Shown here: piece by piece, positions 9,986 through 20,523 of the stretch
Layout: every line of letters begins with the position of its first letter
Numbering within the stretch: position 1 is the first letter of the stretch
NCBI RefSeq assembly: GCF_039519235.1
Contig: NZ_CP154351.1
Location: 1,364,001-1,428,000 of the forward strand
From: Micrococcus sp. 2A
GTDB taxonomy: Bacteria; Actinomycetota; Actinomycetes; Actinomycetales; Micrococcaceae
Direction of reading: 5' to 3'
Length of the DNA: 64,000 nt
Program-made: the position numbers and the translations under genes
The notes under the pieces: model-generated
Database searches by the model: none
What the model saw: the letters and a program-made list of their open reading frames with translations, nothing else
Told to the model about the DNA's origin: nothing

Positions 9986-11320
9986 TCAGTGGGCGGTAGG
10001 GTCCACCGCGGTGGAGCCGTGCGGCTCCTCGTCACGGCGACGTACACGCGGGGGGCGGTCCTCGGTCTCGATCACGCGCAGCCGGTCCACGCGGTTGCGG
10101 CGCGGCTCGAGCGCGGCGGCGACGATGACGAGACCCTGGACGGTGACCTGGGAGCCGCGGATCGGCACGCGGCCGAGCTCCTTGGCCAGGAGGCCGCCCA
10201 CGGTGTCGACGTCGTCGTCCTCGTGATCCTCCGGCTCGGGGAGGTCGAACTCCTCGCGGAAGTCCCCGATGCCCATGCGGGCGTCCACCGAGTACACGCC
10301 GGGCTCGATCACCTCGACCTCGGGGCGGTCCGGGAGGTCGTCCTCGTCGTAGATCTCGCCGACGATCTCCTCGATGAGGTCCTCCAGGGTCACGAGCCCG
10401 GCGGTGCCGCCGTACTCGTCCACCACGATGGCCACATGTGTCGACTCGCGCTGCAGCTCCTGCAGCAGGCCGGCCACCGACTTGGAGTCCGGGACGAAGC
10501 GCACGTCCCGCATCCATCCGGTCACGGGATCGCCCGAGGCCGCGCCCTCGTGATGCAGGGCCCGGGTGACGTCCTTGAGGTAGAGCATGCCCCGCACGTC
10601 GTCGGCGTCCTCGCCGATCACCGGCACGCGGGAGCAGCCCGAGCGCAGGAAGAGGTCCATGGACTGGGCGAGGGTGTGGTCGTCGTCGATCGTGACGACG
10701 TCGGTGCGCGGCACCATGACGGAGCGGACGATGGTGTCGTTCATGGAGAACACCGACTGGATGAGCTCGGCCTCGGAGTCGGCCAGCACGTCCGCGTCGT
10801 GAGCGCGCGCCACGACTTCCCGGAGGTGACGCTCCTCGAAGTCGTCCTCCTCATTCACCTCGTCGTCCCCCCGGCGGCGGTCCTGGCCGAGCCGCGTGCC
10901 GATCGGACCGAGGGCGCGCCGCAGACCCCACACGAGGCCTGCGGTGCGGCGGGCGACGGCGGTCTCGTTGCGGGAGCCGATCGGCCGCGGGCTCCACACG
11001 CCCAGCAGGGCGGCCGTCGCCACGAGCACGAGGGCGGCCACCCCGACGGCGGCCCACACGCCCTCCAGCACCCACACGGCAGCGGCCGTCAGGCACACGG
11101 CGCCGAGCGCCTCGGTGATGAACCGCCACACGCGCAGGGCGCCGAGGTGCGCGTCCCGTTCCGCCGTCACCTCGAGGATGCGGGACCGGGGATGCTCGCG
11201 GAGGACCTCCTCGGCCTCGCGGCGCGAGATGTACGTGAGGGCGGAGTCGGCGAGGGCGAGCACCCACGTGAAGGCGATGAAGACGACGAAGAGCGCGGCG
11301 AGTGCGACGGGGGTGAACAT
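9986..11320 (-). CDS. CNNM/CorC-family transporter (hemolysin-family protein)
   Basis: 444 residues from ATG 11320. The N-terminal CNNM (DUF21) transmembrane domain holds hydrophobic segments at about 4–24, 60–80 and 88–107. A pair of CBS domains follows (MVPRTDVVTIDDDHTLAQSM; SRVPVIGEDADDVRGMLYLK), then the CorC_HlyC domain near the C-terminus. Members act in Mg/Co efflux or ion homeostasis. It lies between ybeY and era, a conserved actinobacterial position, 11 bases after ybeY. The transported ion is not deducible here. Confidence 0.88.
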   Translation of the reverse strand: MFTPVALAALFVVFIAFTWVLALADSALTYISRREAEEVLREHPRSRILEVTAERDAHLGALRVWRFITEALGAVCLTAAAVWVLEGVWAAVGVAALVLVATAALLGVWSPRPIGSRNETAVARRTAGLVWGLRRALGPIGTRLGQDRRRGDDEVNEEDDFEERHLREVVARAHDADVLADSEAELIQSVFSMNDTIVRSVMVPRTDVVTIDDDHTLAQSMDLFLRSGCSRVPVIGEDADDVRGMLYLKDVTRALHHEGAASGDPVTGWMRDVRFVPDSKSVAGLLQELQRESTHVAIVVDEYGGTAGLVTLEDLIEEIVGEIYDEDDLPDRPEVEVIEPGVYSVDARMGIGDFREEFDLPEPEDHEDDDVDTVGGLLAKELGRVPIRGSQVTVQGLVIVAAALEPRRNRVDRLRVIETEDRPPRVRRRDEEPHGSTAVDPTAH

Positions 11321-11331
11321 GGCGGGCGGGA

Positions 11332-11794
11332 TCAGTCCTCGATGGTGGGGGCCGGGGCGGGGCGGCCGAGGAACTCGCTCACGAGCCGGTCCTGGAGCTC
11401 GAACATCTCGACGCGGTCCTCCTCGTCCATGTGGTCGTAGCCCAGCAGGTGGAGCATGCCGTGCGTCAGCAGCAGCATCAGCTCGTCGTCGCGGGTGTGC
11501 CCGCCGCGCGCGGCCTGCTCGGCTGCCACCTCGGGGCACAGCACGACGTCGCCGAGCACGCCCTCGCTCGGCGCCTCGGGGGCGCCGGGGGTGATCTCGT
11601 CCATCGGCAGGCTCATGACGTCCGTGGGCCCGGGCAGGTCCATCCACTCCTCGTGGAGCTGGGCCATCCGGTCCGCGTCCACCACGGTCACGGCGGTCTC
11701 GGCCAGCTCGTGGACGTGCAGCCGGGCGTAGACGTGGCGGGCCATGCCCAGCAGGTCCCGCTCCGGGACGTCGATCCCGGACTCGTTGACGATC

Positions 11795-11805
<11 letters not shown>
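11332..11805 (-). CDS. ybeY: Endoribonuclease YbeY (rRNA maturation factor)
   Basis: Zinc-dependent RNase involved in 16S rRNA 3'-end maturation and ribosome quality control. 157 residues from GTG 11805, which overlaps the 3' end of phoH by 11 bases; this start gives the canonical AIEIVNESG opening. The metal site is HGMLHLLGYDH at about 113–123, and TDVMSLPMDE is also conserved. The phoH–ybeY–corC–era order supports co-transcription of rRNA-processing functions. Confidence 0.94.
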
Positions 11806-12817
<1,012 letters not shown>

Positions 12818-12862
12818 GAGGGGCGGATCACCTGTTCGGTCGGGGGCGGGATGCTCGGGTCC

Positions 12863-12868
12863 AGTCTA
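12863..12868 (-). promoter_or_regulatory. Candidate -10 TAGACT upstream of phoH
   Basis: TAGACT sits in the 80-base space between rsmE and phoH, giving a leader of roughly 40 bases that includes the phoH ribosome binding site. No clear -35. It would let the phoH–era block be transcribed apart from hrcA–dnaJ–rsmE. Confidence 0.4.
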
Positions 12869-12897
12869 GGCGGACGGCCGGGCGCGGGACGGGCCCC

Positions 12898-13650
12898 TCA
12901 CCAGCGGCCGAGCCGGTGCTCGAGCACGGCCAGTGCGGCGGGGCCGGCCGTCGAGGCGCGCAGCACGTGGGGTCCGAGCCGCACCGGGTGCGCCCCGGCG
13001 TCCCGGCACGCGTCCAGCTCGGCGGGCGAGATCCCGCCCTCCGGGCCGACCAGCACGGCGATCTCCTCGGCCCCGGCCCACGCGGCCTCCGGAAGGGCAC
13101 CCAGCCCGTCCGCGGCGTCCTCGTGGAGCACGAGGAGCACGCGTCCCTCCCGCGCCAGGGACGCCGCGCCCGTGCCGGAGACGGGCTCGCGCACCTCGGG
13201 CACCCGCGCCCGGCGGGCCTGCTTGGCCGCGGCGTGGGCGGTGTCGGCCCACTTCTGCCGGGCCTTGGCGGCCTTGGGACCCTTCCACCGCACGATCGAG
13301 CGCTCCGCCTCCCACGGGACCACGGCGTGGACCCCGAGCTCCACGGCCGCCTGGACCGCCATGAGGTCGCGGTCACCCTTGGCCAGGGCCTGGACGAGCA
13401 CGAGGCGAGGCGCGGGATCGGGCTCCTCGTCCACCTCGTCGAGCCGCACGTCGACGGCGTCGGGGGAGGCGGCCAGCACCGTCCCGTGGCCGCGGCGGCC
13501 GGAGCCGTCCGCCACGAGCACGGACTCCCCCGGGGCAAGGCGCATCGCGGCGGCGGCGTGCCGGGCCTCGGAGCCCGTGAGGGTCACGGTGGCCCCGGCG
13601 GCCGCTCCCTCGAGCGCCCCCGCCGCCAGGTGGAACAGCGGCGCGGTCAC
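12898..13650 (-). CDS. rsmE: 16S rRNA (uracil-1498-N3)-methyltransferase
   Basis: SPOUT-class methyltransferase of 250 residues. PUA-like N-terminus ([13 protein letters not shown] … [18 protein letters not shown]), then the trefoil-knot domain with [22 protein letters not shown], the SAM-binding [14 protein letters not shown], and the C-terminal [19 protein letters not shown] 13650 overlaps the dnaJ stop as GTGA, so it is translationally coupled to dnaJ, the usual arrangement in actinobacteria. Confidence 0.95.
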   Translation of the reverse strand: MTAPLFHLAAGALEGAAAGATVTLTGSEARHAAAAMRLAPGESVLVADGSGRRGHGTVLAASPDAVDVRLDEVDEEPDPAPRLVLVQALAKGDRDLMAVQAAVELGVHAVVPWEAERSIVRWKGPKAAKARQKWADTAHAAAKQARRARVPEVREPVSGTGAASLAREGRVLLVLHEDAADGLGALPEAAWAGAEEIAVLVGPEGGISPAELDACRDAGAHPVRLGPHVLRASTAGPAALAVLEHRLGRW

Positions 13651-14774
13651 AGGTTCTTCAGGTTCTCCCGCAGGCGGGCGAACACGCCCCGCTGCTGCGG
13701 GGCGCCGTGGACCACGTCCTCGCCGCGGATCTCGGCCAGGCGCGTGAGGAGCTGGCGCTCCTCGCCGGTGATGTCCGTGGGGGTGGTGACGACCACGTCC
13801 ACCTTGAGGTCGCCGCGACCGGAGCCGCGCAGCCGGCCCACGCCGAGGCCGTGCAGCGTCTCCACGTGCCCGGACTGGGTGCCCGGCTCCAGGGTCACGC
13901 TCTGCTTGCCGTCCAGGGTGTCGAGGGTGATGCTCGTCCCGAGGGCGGCGGCGGCCATCGGGACCGTCACGGTGGTGGCCAGGTGGTCGCCCTCGCGGCG
14001 GAAGACGGGGTCCGGGCGCACGGCGATCTCCACGTAGAGGTCGCCGTTCGGGCCGCCGGCGGGGCCGGCCTCTCCGCGGCCGGCGAGGTGGATGCGGGTG
14101 CCGTCGTCCACGCCGGCGGGGATGCGCAGGGTGAGGGGGCGCTCCGTGCGCACTCGTCCCTGGCCCGAGCACTCGGTGCAGGGGGTGGGGATCACGGTGC
14201 CGAAGCCGCGGCACGCCGGGCACGCCTCGGTGGCCATCACGGTGCCGAGCATCGAGCGCATCGGCCGCTGCACCATGCCGCGGCCGTGGCAGGTCTCGCA
14301 GGTCTCGGGGTCGGTGCCGGGCTCGCAGCACGAGCCCTCGCATCGCTCGCAGCGCACGGCCGTGTCCAGGTGGAGGGTCTGCTCGCTGCCGAACACGGCG
14401 TCCTTGAGGTCGATCTGCGCGGTGACGAGCGCGTCCTGTCCCCGGCGCGTCCGGCTCGCGGGGCCCCGGCCGGCGCCGCCCGCCGCGGACATGAAGGTCT
14501 CGAAGATGTCGGCGAAGCCGCCACCGCCGAAGCCGCCGAAGCCGCCGCCGAACCCGGCGGAGCCGTTCTCGTTGCCGGTGGTGTCGTAGCTGCGGCGCTT
14601 GTCCTGGTCCGAGAGGACCTCGTAGGCGTGGGAGATGCGCTTGAACTGCTCCGCGGCCTCCGGGCTGGGGTTCACGTCCGGGTGGTGGGTGCGCGCCAGC
14701 TTGCGGTACGCGCGGCGGATCTCCTCGGTGCTGGCGTCGCGGCTGACGCCGAGGGTCTCGTAGTGGTCGGACAC
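13647..14774 (-). CDS. dnaJ: Chaperone DnaJ (second, HrcA-linked copy)
   Basis: Hsp40 co-chaperone that stimulates DnaK. 375 residues from GTG 14774. J-domain with HPD at 31–33; Gly/Phe region with [16 protein letters not shown] at about 77–92; four zinc-centre repeats [28 protein letters not shown]; then the substrate-binding C-terminal domain. The order hrcA–dnaJ–rsmE marks it as the actinobacterial DnaJ2 rather than the copy usually found with dnaK–grpE. It is likely controlled by HrcA through the upstream CIRCE. Confidence 0.95.
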   Translation of the reverse strand: MSDHYETLGVSRDASTEEIRRAYRKLARTHHPDVNPSPEAAEQFKRISHAYEVLSDQDKRRSYDTTGNENGSAGFGGGFGGFGGGGFADIFETFMSAAGGAGRGPASRTRRGQDALVTAQIDLKDAVFGSEQTLHLDTAVRCERCEGSCCEPGTDPETCETCHGRGMVQRPMRSMLGTVMATEACPACRGFGTVIPTPCTECSGQGRVRTERPLTLRIPAGVDDGTRIHLAGRGEAGPAGGPNGDLYVEIAVRPDPVFRREGDHLATTVTVPMAAAALGTSITLDTLDGKQSVTLEPGTQSGHVETLHGLGVGRLRGSGRGDLKVDVVVTTPTDITGEERQLLTRLAEIRGEDVVHGAPQQRGVFARLRENLKNL

Positions 14775-14805
14775 GGTGGGGGCACTTCCTTCGCGGGGGT
14801 CGAGG

Positions 14806-15819
14806 TCAGGGGGTGAGGATGCGGGAGAGGTAGCGGGCGATCGCGCGGACGGAGGCCATGGTGCCGGGGTAGTCCATGCGCGTGGGGCCCACCACGCCCA
14901 CCTTGGCGACGGCGCCCGGCCCATAGGCGGCGGCCACCACGGAGGTGTCCGCGAGCGAGCCGGCGTTCTCGGAGCCGATCCGCACGGACACCCCGTGCGC
15001 GTCCTGCTCCATCTCCGTGAGCAGGCGCAGCAGCACCACCTGCTCCTCGAGGGCCTCCAGGATCGGTCCGATCGAGGCGCCGAAGTCCCCCGTGGAGCGG
15101 GCCAGGTTGGCGGTGCCCGCCATGACGATCCGGTCCTGTCGGCCCGCCTCCAGGAGGCTGCGGACCGCGCCGACGAGCGCGTCCGCCGTGGGACGCTGCT
15201 CCGGCCGCACACCCGTGACGGCCGCGTCCAGCAGGGCGGCGGCCTGCCCGGCCCCTCGGCCGATCATCGCCTGGAGCAGGAGCAGGCGCAGCGCGGCGAG
15301 GTCATCCTCCGCCACGAGGCGCTCGAGCGGGACCACCCGCTGGTCCACCCGGCCGGTGGAGAGGATGAGCACGGCGAGCACGCGCGTGGGCGTTAGGGAG
15401 ACGAGCTCGAGGTGGCGCACGGTCGAGCCGTCCTCGTGCGGGAACTGGGCGACGGCCACCTGGTGGGTCAGCTGGGCGAGGAGGCGCACGGTGGCCTCCA
15501 TCATGTGCTCCGTGTCCTGCTCCGAGTCCAGCAGTGCCTGCACGGCTCGGCGCTCGGCCGGAGAGAGGGGCTTGACCTCGGAGATGCGGTCCACGAACAC
15601 GCGGTAGCCCTTGTCCGTGGGCACCCGCCCCGCGGAGGTGTGGGGGGCCACGATCAGACCCTCCTCCTCGAGGGCGGCCATGTCGTTGCGCACCGTGGCC
15701 GAGGAGACGCCCAGCGCGTGACGCTCGACGATGGCCTTGGAGCCCACGGGCTCGCTGAGGGCCACGTAGTCCTCCACGATGGCCTGGAGCACCTGCAGTC
15801 GGCGCGGCTGCTCCGTCAT
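14806..15819 (-). CDS. hrcA: Heat-inducible transcription repressor HrcA
   Basis: 337 residues. Winged-helix N-terminus with [20 protein letters not shown] and [15 protein letters not shown], followed by [14 protein letters not shown], then the GAF-like dimerisation domain ending [19 protein letters not shown]. It represses class I heat-shock genes by binding CIRCE, with activity depending on GroEL. ATG 15819 follows AAGGAG at 6 bases. A CIRCE element lies 24 bases upstream of the start, indicating autoregulation. Confidence 0.96.
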   Translation of the reverse strand: MTEQPRRLQVLQAIVEDYVALSEPVGSKAIVERHALGVSSATVRNDMAALEEEGLIVAPHTSAGRVPTDKGYRVFVDRISEVKPLSPAERRAVQALLDSEQDTEHMMEATVRLLAQLTHQVAVAQFPHEDGSTVRHLELVSLTPTRVLAVLILSTGRVDQRVVPLERLVAEDDLAALRLLLLQAMIGRGAGQAAALLDAAVTGVRPEQRPTADALVGAVRSLLEAGRQDRIVMAGTANLARSTGDFGASIGPILEALEEQVVLLRLLTEMEQDAHGVSVRIGSENAGSLADTSVVAAAYGPGAVAKVGVVGPTRMDYPGTMASVRAIARYLSRILTP

Positions 15820-15842
15820 GACGGTCTCCTTCCCTCCGATGT

Positions 15843-15869
15843 CTGGCACTCGCCACATCCAAGTGCCAA
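15843..15869. promoter_or_regulatory. CIRCE operator (HrcA box)
   Basis: On the plus strand CTGGCACTC – 9 bases – AAGTGCCAA; the consensus is TTAGCACTC-N9-GAGTGCTAA. The 9-9-9 geometry is exact and the core GCACT/AGTGC is kept. It lies between hrcA (minus) and the DUF3097 gene (plus), 24 and 28 bases from the respective start codons. Confidence 0.92.
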
Positions 15870-15874
15870 TCCTA
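15869..15874 (-). promoter_or_regulatory. -10 hexamer TAGGAT for hrcA
   Basis: TAGGAT abuts the CIRCE element so that the predicted transcription start falls inside CIRCE, the classical place for HrcA repression. No clear -35. Confidence 0.55.
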
Positions 15875-15884
15875 CCGCCCTTGG

Positions 15885-15890
15885 TACCGT
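15885..15890 (+). promoter_or_regulatory. -10 hexamer TACCGT for the DUF3097 gene, leaderless
   Basis: TACCGT ends 7 bases before ATG 15898. It lies 16 bases from CIRCE, so a bound HrcA dimer would cover the region where a -35 would be expected. Confidence 0.45.
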
Positions 15891-15897
15891 GCCCGAC

Positions 15898-16758
15898 ATG
15901 GACTGGAGCACGTGGGGCCCCGCGGGCCACGATTCCCTGACCCGACCGCCGGCGCGGCGCACCCGCGAGGTGCCGGCCTCCCCCGGCGTCGTGCTGGAGG
16001 ACGTCGGCTCGGGGTTCACCGGCGCCGTCGTGCGCACGGAGCGCTCCGGCGGCGTGCACGTGGTGGTCCTGGAGGACCGCCGCGGCGTCCGCCGCTCCTT
16101 CCCCCTGGGCGGCGGATTCTGGATCGACGGCGAGCCCGTCACCCTCACCCCTGCGACGACGACGGCGTCGCGCGCGCCCGCCCGGACGGCGTCGGGATCC
16201 CGCCGCGTGGAGGGGGTCCGGGCGCGCACCGCCCGCGCGTCGCGGATCTGGGTGGAGGGCGTGCACGACGCCGAGCTCGTCGAGAAGGTCTGGGGCGAGG
16301 ACCTGCGCCTCGAGGGGATCGTCGTGGAGCCGCTGCACGGCGTGGACGACCTGGCCGGGGCGATCCGTGAGTTCTCCCCCGGCCCCCGGCGCCGCCTGGG
16401 CATCCTCGTGGACCACCTCGTGACGGGCTCGAAGGAGGAGCGGATCGCCGCGGAGGCGATGCGGGTGCCCGGAGCGGCCGGCAACGTGCTCATCCTGGGC
16501 CACCCCTACGTGGACGTCTGGCAGGTCGTCAAGCCCGCCGTGCTCGGCATCGAGGCCTGGCCCGTGGTCCCGCGCGGCCAGGACTGGAAGACCGGCGTGC
16601 TGAAGGGCCTGGGCTGGCCCCACGGCACGAAGGAGGCCACCGGACTGGGCTGGAAGCGGCTGCTCTCCCACGTCACCACGTACGCGGACCTCGAGCCGTC
16701 CCTGCTGGGCCGGGTCGAGGAGCTCATCGACTTCCTCACCGCGGAGGACCGTGGCTGA
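15898..16758 (+). CDS. DUF3097 family protein
   Basis: 286 residues, no signal or membrane segment. It matches the actinobacterial DUF3097 family usually found next to hrcA. An N-terminal beta-rich part (PGVVLEDVGSGFTGAVV) is followed by RIWVEGVHDAELVEKVWG at 117–133 and RRLGILVDHLVTGSKEERI at 165–183. These segments resemble the first (E) and second (D) motifs of a Toprim fold, an inference from motif shape. ILGHPYVDVWQVVKP is strongly patterned downstream. ATG 15898 has no ribosome binding site but a -10 at leaderless spacing. Function unknown. Confidence 0.85.
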   Translation: MDWSTWGPAGHDSLTRPPARRTREVPASPGVVLEDVGSGFTGAVVRTERSGGVHVVVLEDRRGVRRSFPLGGGFWIDGEPVTLTPATTTASRAPARTASGSRRVEGVRARTARASRIWVEGVHDAELVEKVWGEDLRLEGIVVEPLHGVDDLAGAIREFSPGPRRRLGILVDHLVTGSKEERIAAEAMRVPGAAGNVLILGHPYVDVWQVVKPAVLGIEAWPVVPRGQDWKTGVLKGLGWPHGTKEATGLGWKRLLSHVTTYADLEPSLLGRVEELIDFLTAEDRG

Positions 16759-16796
16759 GCACGCCGGGGCGCCGGCTCCGCCTCCCGTCGCCGCGC

Positions 16797-16802
16797 TACA
16801 CT
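16797..16802 (+). promoter_or_regulatory. Candidate -10 TACACT for the DUF4870 gene
   Basis: TACACT lies 61 bases before GTG 16864, giving a conventional leader that contains AGGAGG. No clear -35. Confidence 0.4.
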
Positions 16803-16863
16803 GATCGGGCCCCGCGTCCGCCCCGTGCGGCCGGGACCTTGCCGCCCCTCAGGAGGATCCGCC

Positions 16864-17274
16864 GTGAACACCACCCCGCCGCAGACCGGCCAGCCCCGTG
16901 CCGCGGCCTGGGTGGCCTCCGCCGGCACCGAGGGCGGACCCCTCAGCGCGAAGCAGGACCGAGACCGCGCCGCCTTCGGGCACCTGAGCGTGGCGCTGGG
17001 ATGTCTCGGACCGCTGCTCGTGTGGCTGCGCTACCGTGACCGCGGACCGTTCACCGCTCAGGAGGCCAAGGAGGCGCTGAACTTCTCCGTGCCGCCCACG
17101 CTGCTGGTGGTGCTCTTCCTGCTCCTGGGCGCCCTCCCGGTCATCGGGCCGATTCTCGCGATCCTCGGCGCCCTCACCTGGGTGGCCATGTCCTGCTACG
17201 GCGTCATGGGGGCCGCGAACGTGTCGAAGGGCCGCCCCTTCCGCTACCCGTTCAACCTGCGCGTCCTGCGCTGA
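16864..17274 (+). CDS. DUF4870 (Tic20-like) membrane protein
   Basis: 136 residues. After a Pro/Ala-rich N-terminus come LSAKQDRDRAAFGHLSVALG, a hydrophobic segment at about 41–55, the family signature FTAQEAKEALNFSV at 63–76, and further membrane segments at about 79–93 and 95–113, then the motif GRPFRYPFNLRVLR. The signature is that of DUF4870/Tic20-like proteins; function is unknown. GTG 16864 is chosen because AGGAGG lies 7 bases upstream. It converges on hemW with an 18-base gap. Confidence 0.85.
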   Translation: MNTTPPQTGQPRAAAWVASAGTEGGPLSAKQDRDRAAFGHLSVALGCLGPLLVWLRYRDRGPFTAQEAKEALNFSVPPTLLVVLFLLLGALPVIGPILAILGALTWVAMSCYGVMGAANVSKGRPFRYPFNLRVLR

Positions 17275-17292
17275 GCCGCACCGCGCTCGGCG

Positions 17293-18582
17293 TCAGAAGC
17301 CGGCCAGGTCCCGGACGATCCGGTCGTTGCGCAGCCGCCCCTCGAGGGTCGGCACGATCCGCCCGGACTGGGCGGCACGGCCGTCCACGAGCCCGTCCGC
17401 GATGAGGGCGGCCACGAGGTCCCGCAGCCGGGCGCCGTCGTCGCCGGCCGCGGCGAACCCCTCCTCCACCTCGGCGAGGCCCAGTCCCGTGGACGTGCGG
17501 GCGGCGAGCATCACCCGCTCGAGCCGGCGCGCCGGCGCATCGGGGATCTCCCGGCCCACAGCCGGGGTCACGCCCGTGGCCAGGCGCTGCGCGTACGCGG
17601 CGGGGTGCTTCGCGTTCCAGAAGCGCACGCCCGCCAGGTGCGAGTGCGCGCCGGGCCCCACGCCCCACCAGTCCTGGTCCTCCCAGTAGGCCACGTTGTG
17701 CCGCGCCCGGTGGACGCCCGTCCCCTCCGGGTCCCGCGCCCAGTTGGAGACCTCGTACCAGCGGTAGCCGGCCGTGGCGAGCATCCGGTCGGCCAGGACG
17801 TACTTGTCGGCCTGGTCGTCCGGGTCGACGTCGTCCACCTCGCCGCGGGCCACCCGGGCCCCGAACTTCGTGCCCTCCTCCACGATCAGGGAGTACGCGC
17901 TCACATGGTCCGGCGCGAGGGCGACGGCCGTCTCGAGCGTGGCGCGCCAGTCCTCGAGCGACTCCCCCGGCGTGCCGTAGATGAGGTCCAGGGAGACCTC
18001 GAGGCCGGCCGCGCGGGCCGCGGCGACGGCGGCGGGCACCGACGCGGGACGGTGCGTGCGGTCCAGTGTGGCCAGCACGTGTGGCACGGCCGACTGCATG
18101 CCGACCGAGAGCCGGGTGAATCCGCCCGCGGCGAGCGTGGCGGCGTACTCCGGGGTGATCGTGTCCGGATTCGCCTCGGTGCTGACCTCCGCGCCCGGCA
18201 CGATCCCGAACCGCTCCCGCGCCGCGGCGAGGATCCGCACGAGGTGGGAGGCCGGCAGCAGCGTGGGCGTGCCGCCGCCGAAGAACACGGTGTGCAGCGG
18301 GCGGGCGGGCACGCCGGAGGCCTCGAGGGCGCGCTCGGCGAAGGCGAGCTCCGCGATGGCCGTCTCGGCGTAGTCGCCGCGGGCCGCGCCCGGGCCGAGG
18401 TCCACGGCCGTGTACGTGTTGAAGTCGCAGTAGCCGCAACGAACGGTGCAGAACGGCACGTGCACGTACAGGCTGAACGTCCGCGGCGCGCCGGCGGCCG
18501 CGGCCGCGCGGACCCGCGCGCCGACGTCGGCGGGCAGGGCGCCGTCGTCGGGCACCGGCATGCCCAGGGGAAGGGCGGGCAC
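17293..18582 (-). CDS. hemW: Radical SAM heme chaperone HemW (oxygen-independent coproporphyrinogen oxidase-like)
   Basis: 429 residues. The radical-SAM cluster motif is in VPFCTVRCGYCDFNTY (about 45–60), followed by VFFGGGTPTLLPASHL and TEANPDTITPEY; the C-terminal HemN domain has HARHNVAYWEDQDWWGVGPGAHSH-type residues (WEDQDWWGVGPGAHS visible). HemW-type proteins bind and deliver heme; most actinobacterial copies annotated HemN belong here. GTG 18582 follows the lepA stop with no gap, and the internal ATG 18561 is an alternative. The lepA–hemW pair is conserved. Confidence 0.92.
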   Translation of the reverse strand: MPALPLGMPVPDDGALPADVGARVRAAAAAGAPRTFSLYVHVPFCTVRCGYCDFNTYTAVDLGPGAARGDYAETAIAELAFAERALEASGVPARPLHTVFFGGGTPTLLPASHLVRILAAARERFGIVPGAEVSTEANPDTITPEYAATLAAGGFTRLSVGMQSAVPHVLATLDRTHRPASVPAAVAAARAAGLEVSLDLIYGTPGESLEDWRATLETAVALAPDHVSAYSLIVEEGTKFGARVARGEVDDVDPDDQADKYVLADRMLATAGYRWYEVSNWARDPEGTGVHRARHNVAYWEDQDWWGVGPGAHSHLAGVRFWNAKHPAAYAQRLATGVTPAVGREIPDAPARRLERVMLAARTSTGLGLAEVEEGFAAAGDDGARLRDLVAALIADGLVDGRAAQSGRIVPTLEGRLRNDRIVRDLAGF

Positions 18583-20433
18583 TTACTTCTTGGCCTGCTC
18601 GGCACCGTCCGAGGACAGTGCGGCGATGAAGGCCTCCTGCGGGACCTCGACTCGGCCCACCATCTTCATGCGCTTCTTGCCCTCCTTCTGCTTCTCCAGC
18701 AGCTTGCGCTTGCGGGAGATGTCGCCGCCGTAGCACTTGGAGAGCACGTCCTTGCGGATGGCCCGGATGTTCTCGCGCGCGATGATGCGCGCGCCTATCG
18801 CCGCCTGGATCGGCACCTCGAACTGCTGACGCGGGATGAGCTCCTTGAGCTTGCCCGTCATCATCACGCCGTACGCGTAGGCGTTGTCCCGGTGGGTGAT
18901 CGAGGAGAACGCGTCCACCTGCTCGCCCTGCAGGAGGATGTCCACCTTGACGAGGTCGGCGACCTGATCGCCGTCGGCCTTCCAGTCCAGGGAGGCGTAG
19001 CCCTTGGTGCGGGACTTGAGCTGGTCGAAGAAGTCGAACACGATCTCCGCGAGCGGGATCCAGTAGCGGATCTCCACGCGCTCCTCGGAGAGGTAGTCCA
19101 TGCCCTTGAGATTGCCGCGCTTGGCCTGGCACAGCTCCATGACGGCGCCGATGAACTCGCTCGGCACGATGACCGTCGCCGAGGCCATCGGCTCCCGCAC
19201 CGCCAGGACCTTGCCCTCGGGGTACTCGGAGGGGTTGGTCACGGTGATGACCTCCTTGTCCTCCTTCGTGACCTCGTAGACCACGTTGGGCGCGGTGGAG
19301 ATCAGGTCCAGGTTGAACTCGCGCTCGAGGCGCTCCCGGATGATCTCCAGGTGCAGCAGGCCCAGGAAGCCCACGCGGAAGCCGAAGCCCAGCGCCACGG
19401 ACGTCTCCGGCTCGTAGACGAGCGCGGCGTCGTTGAGCTTGAGCTTGTCGAGGGCGTCGCGCAGCACCGGGTAGTCGGAGCCGTCGATCGGGTAGAGGCC
19501 GGAGAACACCATGGGCTTGGGGTCCTCGTAGCCGCCGATCTCCGCGGCGGCGGGCTTGGCGTGATTCGTCACCGTGTCGCCCACCTTCGACTGGCGCACG
19601 TCCTTCACGCCCGTGATGAGGTAGCCCACCTCGCCCACGGACAGGCCCTGGGAGGGGTGGGGCTCCGGCGAGGACACGCCGATCTCCAGAAGCTCGTGGG
19701 CCGCGCCCGTGGACATCATCCGGATCTTCTCCCGCGGGGAGAGCCGGCCGTCCATGACGCGCACGTAGGTCACGACGCCGCGGTAGGTGTCGTACACGGA
19801 GTCGAAGATCATGGCGCGGGCCGGGGCGTCGGCGTCGCCCGTGGGGGCGGGGATCCGCTCGACGACGCGGTCCAGCAGCGCCTCGACGCCCATGCCCGTC
19901 TTGCCGGACACCCGCAGCACGTCCTCCGGCTCGCACCCGATCAGGGTGGCGATCTCGGCGGCGTAGCGGTCCGGATCCGCGGCGGGCAGGTCGATCTTGT
20001 TGAGCACGGGGATGATCTCGAGCTCGTTCTCCATGGCCAGGTACAGGTTGGCCAGGGTCTGCGCCTCGATGCCCTGCGCGGCGTCCACCAGCAGGATCGC
20101 GCCCTCGCACGCGGCGAGCGAGCGGGAGACCTCGTACGTGAAGTCCACGTGCCCGGGCGTGTCGATCATGTTCAGGGCGTAGTCGGTCCCGTCCAGCGCC
20201 CACGGCATGCGCACCGCCTGGGACTTGATGGTGATGCCTCGCTCGCGCTCGATGTCCATGCGGTCCAGGTACTGGGCCTTCATGTCACGCGGCTGCACCA
20301 CGCCCGTGGACTGCAGCATGCGGTCCGCCAGCGTCGACTTCCCGTGGTCGATGTGGGCGATGATGCAGAAGTTGCGGATCACCGAGGGGTCGGTGGCGGC
20401 GGGCGCCGGGGGGTGGGACGCCTGGGGCGACAC
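18583..20433 (-). CDS. lepA: Elongation factor 4 (LepA), back-translocating GTPase
   Basis: 616 residues. G1 is [10 protein letters not shown], the effector region [13 protein letters not shown]3 [10 protein letters not shown]4 LNKIDLP; domain II, the EF-G-like domains and the unique LepA C-terminal domain follow ([20 protein letters not shown]). It acts on stalled or maturing ribosomes. GTG 20433 is chosen because AAGGA lies 7 bases upstream and the start gives MSPQ… as in relatives; ATG 20487 would add 18 residues without support. Confidence 0.95.
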   Translation of the reverse strand: MSPQASHPPAPAATDPSVIRNFCIIAHIDHGKSTLADRMLQSTGVVQPRDMKAQYLDRMDIERERGITIKSQAVRMPWALDGTDYALNMIDTPGHVDFTYEVSRSLAACEGAILLVDAAQGIEAQTLANLYLAMENELEIIPVLNKIDLPAADPDRYAAEIATLIGCEPEDVLRVSGKTGMGVEALLDRVVERIPAPTGDADAPARAMIFDSVYDTYRGVVTYVRVMDGRLSPREKIRMMSTGAAHELLEIGVSSPEPHPSQGLSVGEVGYLITGVKDVRQSKVGDTVTNHAKPAAAEIGGYEDPKPMVFSGLYPIDGSDYPVLRDALDKLKLNDAALVYEPETSVALGFGFRVGFLGLLHLEIIRERLEREFNLDLISTAPNVVYEVTKEDKEVITVTNPSEYPEGKVLAVREPMASATVIVPSEFIGAVMELCQAKRGNLKGMDYLSEERVEIRYWIPLAEIVFDFFDQLKSRTKGYASLDWKADGDQVADLVKVDILLQGEQVDAFSSITHRDNAYAYGVMMTGKLKELIPRQQFEVPIQAAIGARIIARENIRAIRKDVLSKCYGGDISRKRKLLEKQKEGKKRMKMVGRVEVPQEAFIAALSSDGAEQAKK

Positions 20434-20510
20434 GGGCACATCCTTGGAAGTCTCGGGGACGGGTGGGGTGGAACACTGACCGCCCATTCTTCCATGCCCG
20501 CCCGGCCGGA

Positions 20511-20516
20511 TAGATT
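20511..20516 (+). promoter_or_regulatory. -10 hexamer TAGATT for the MazF-like gene, leaderless
   Basis: TAGATT ends 7 bases before ATG 20524 and no ribosome binding site is present. Confidence 0.55.
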
Positions 20517-20523
20517 CGGGCCC

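Noticed and set aside
8966..11440. Long plus-strand open frame opposite era and the CorC-family gene
   Set aside because: Shadow frame: no signal, motif or ribosome binding site, and the opposite strand holds clear families.
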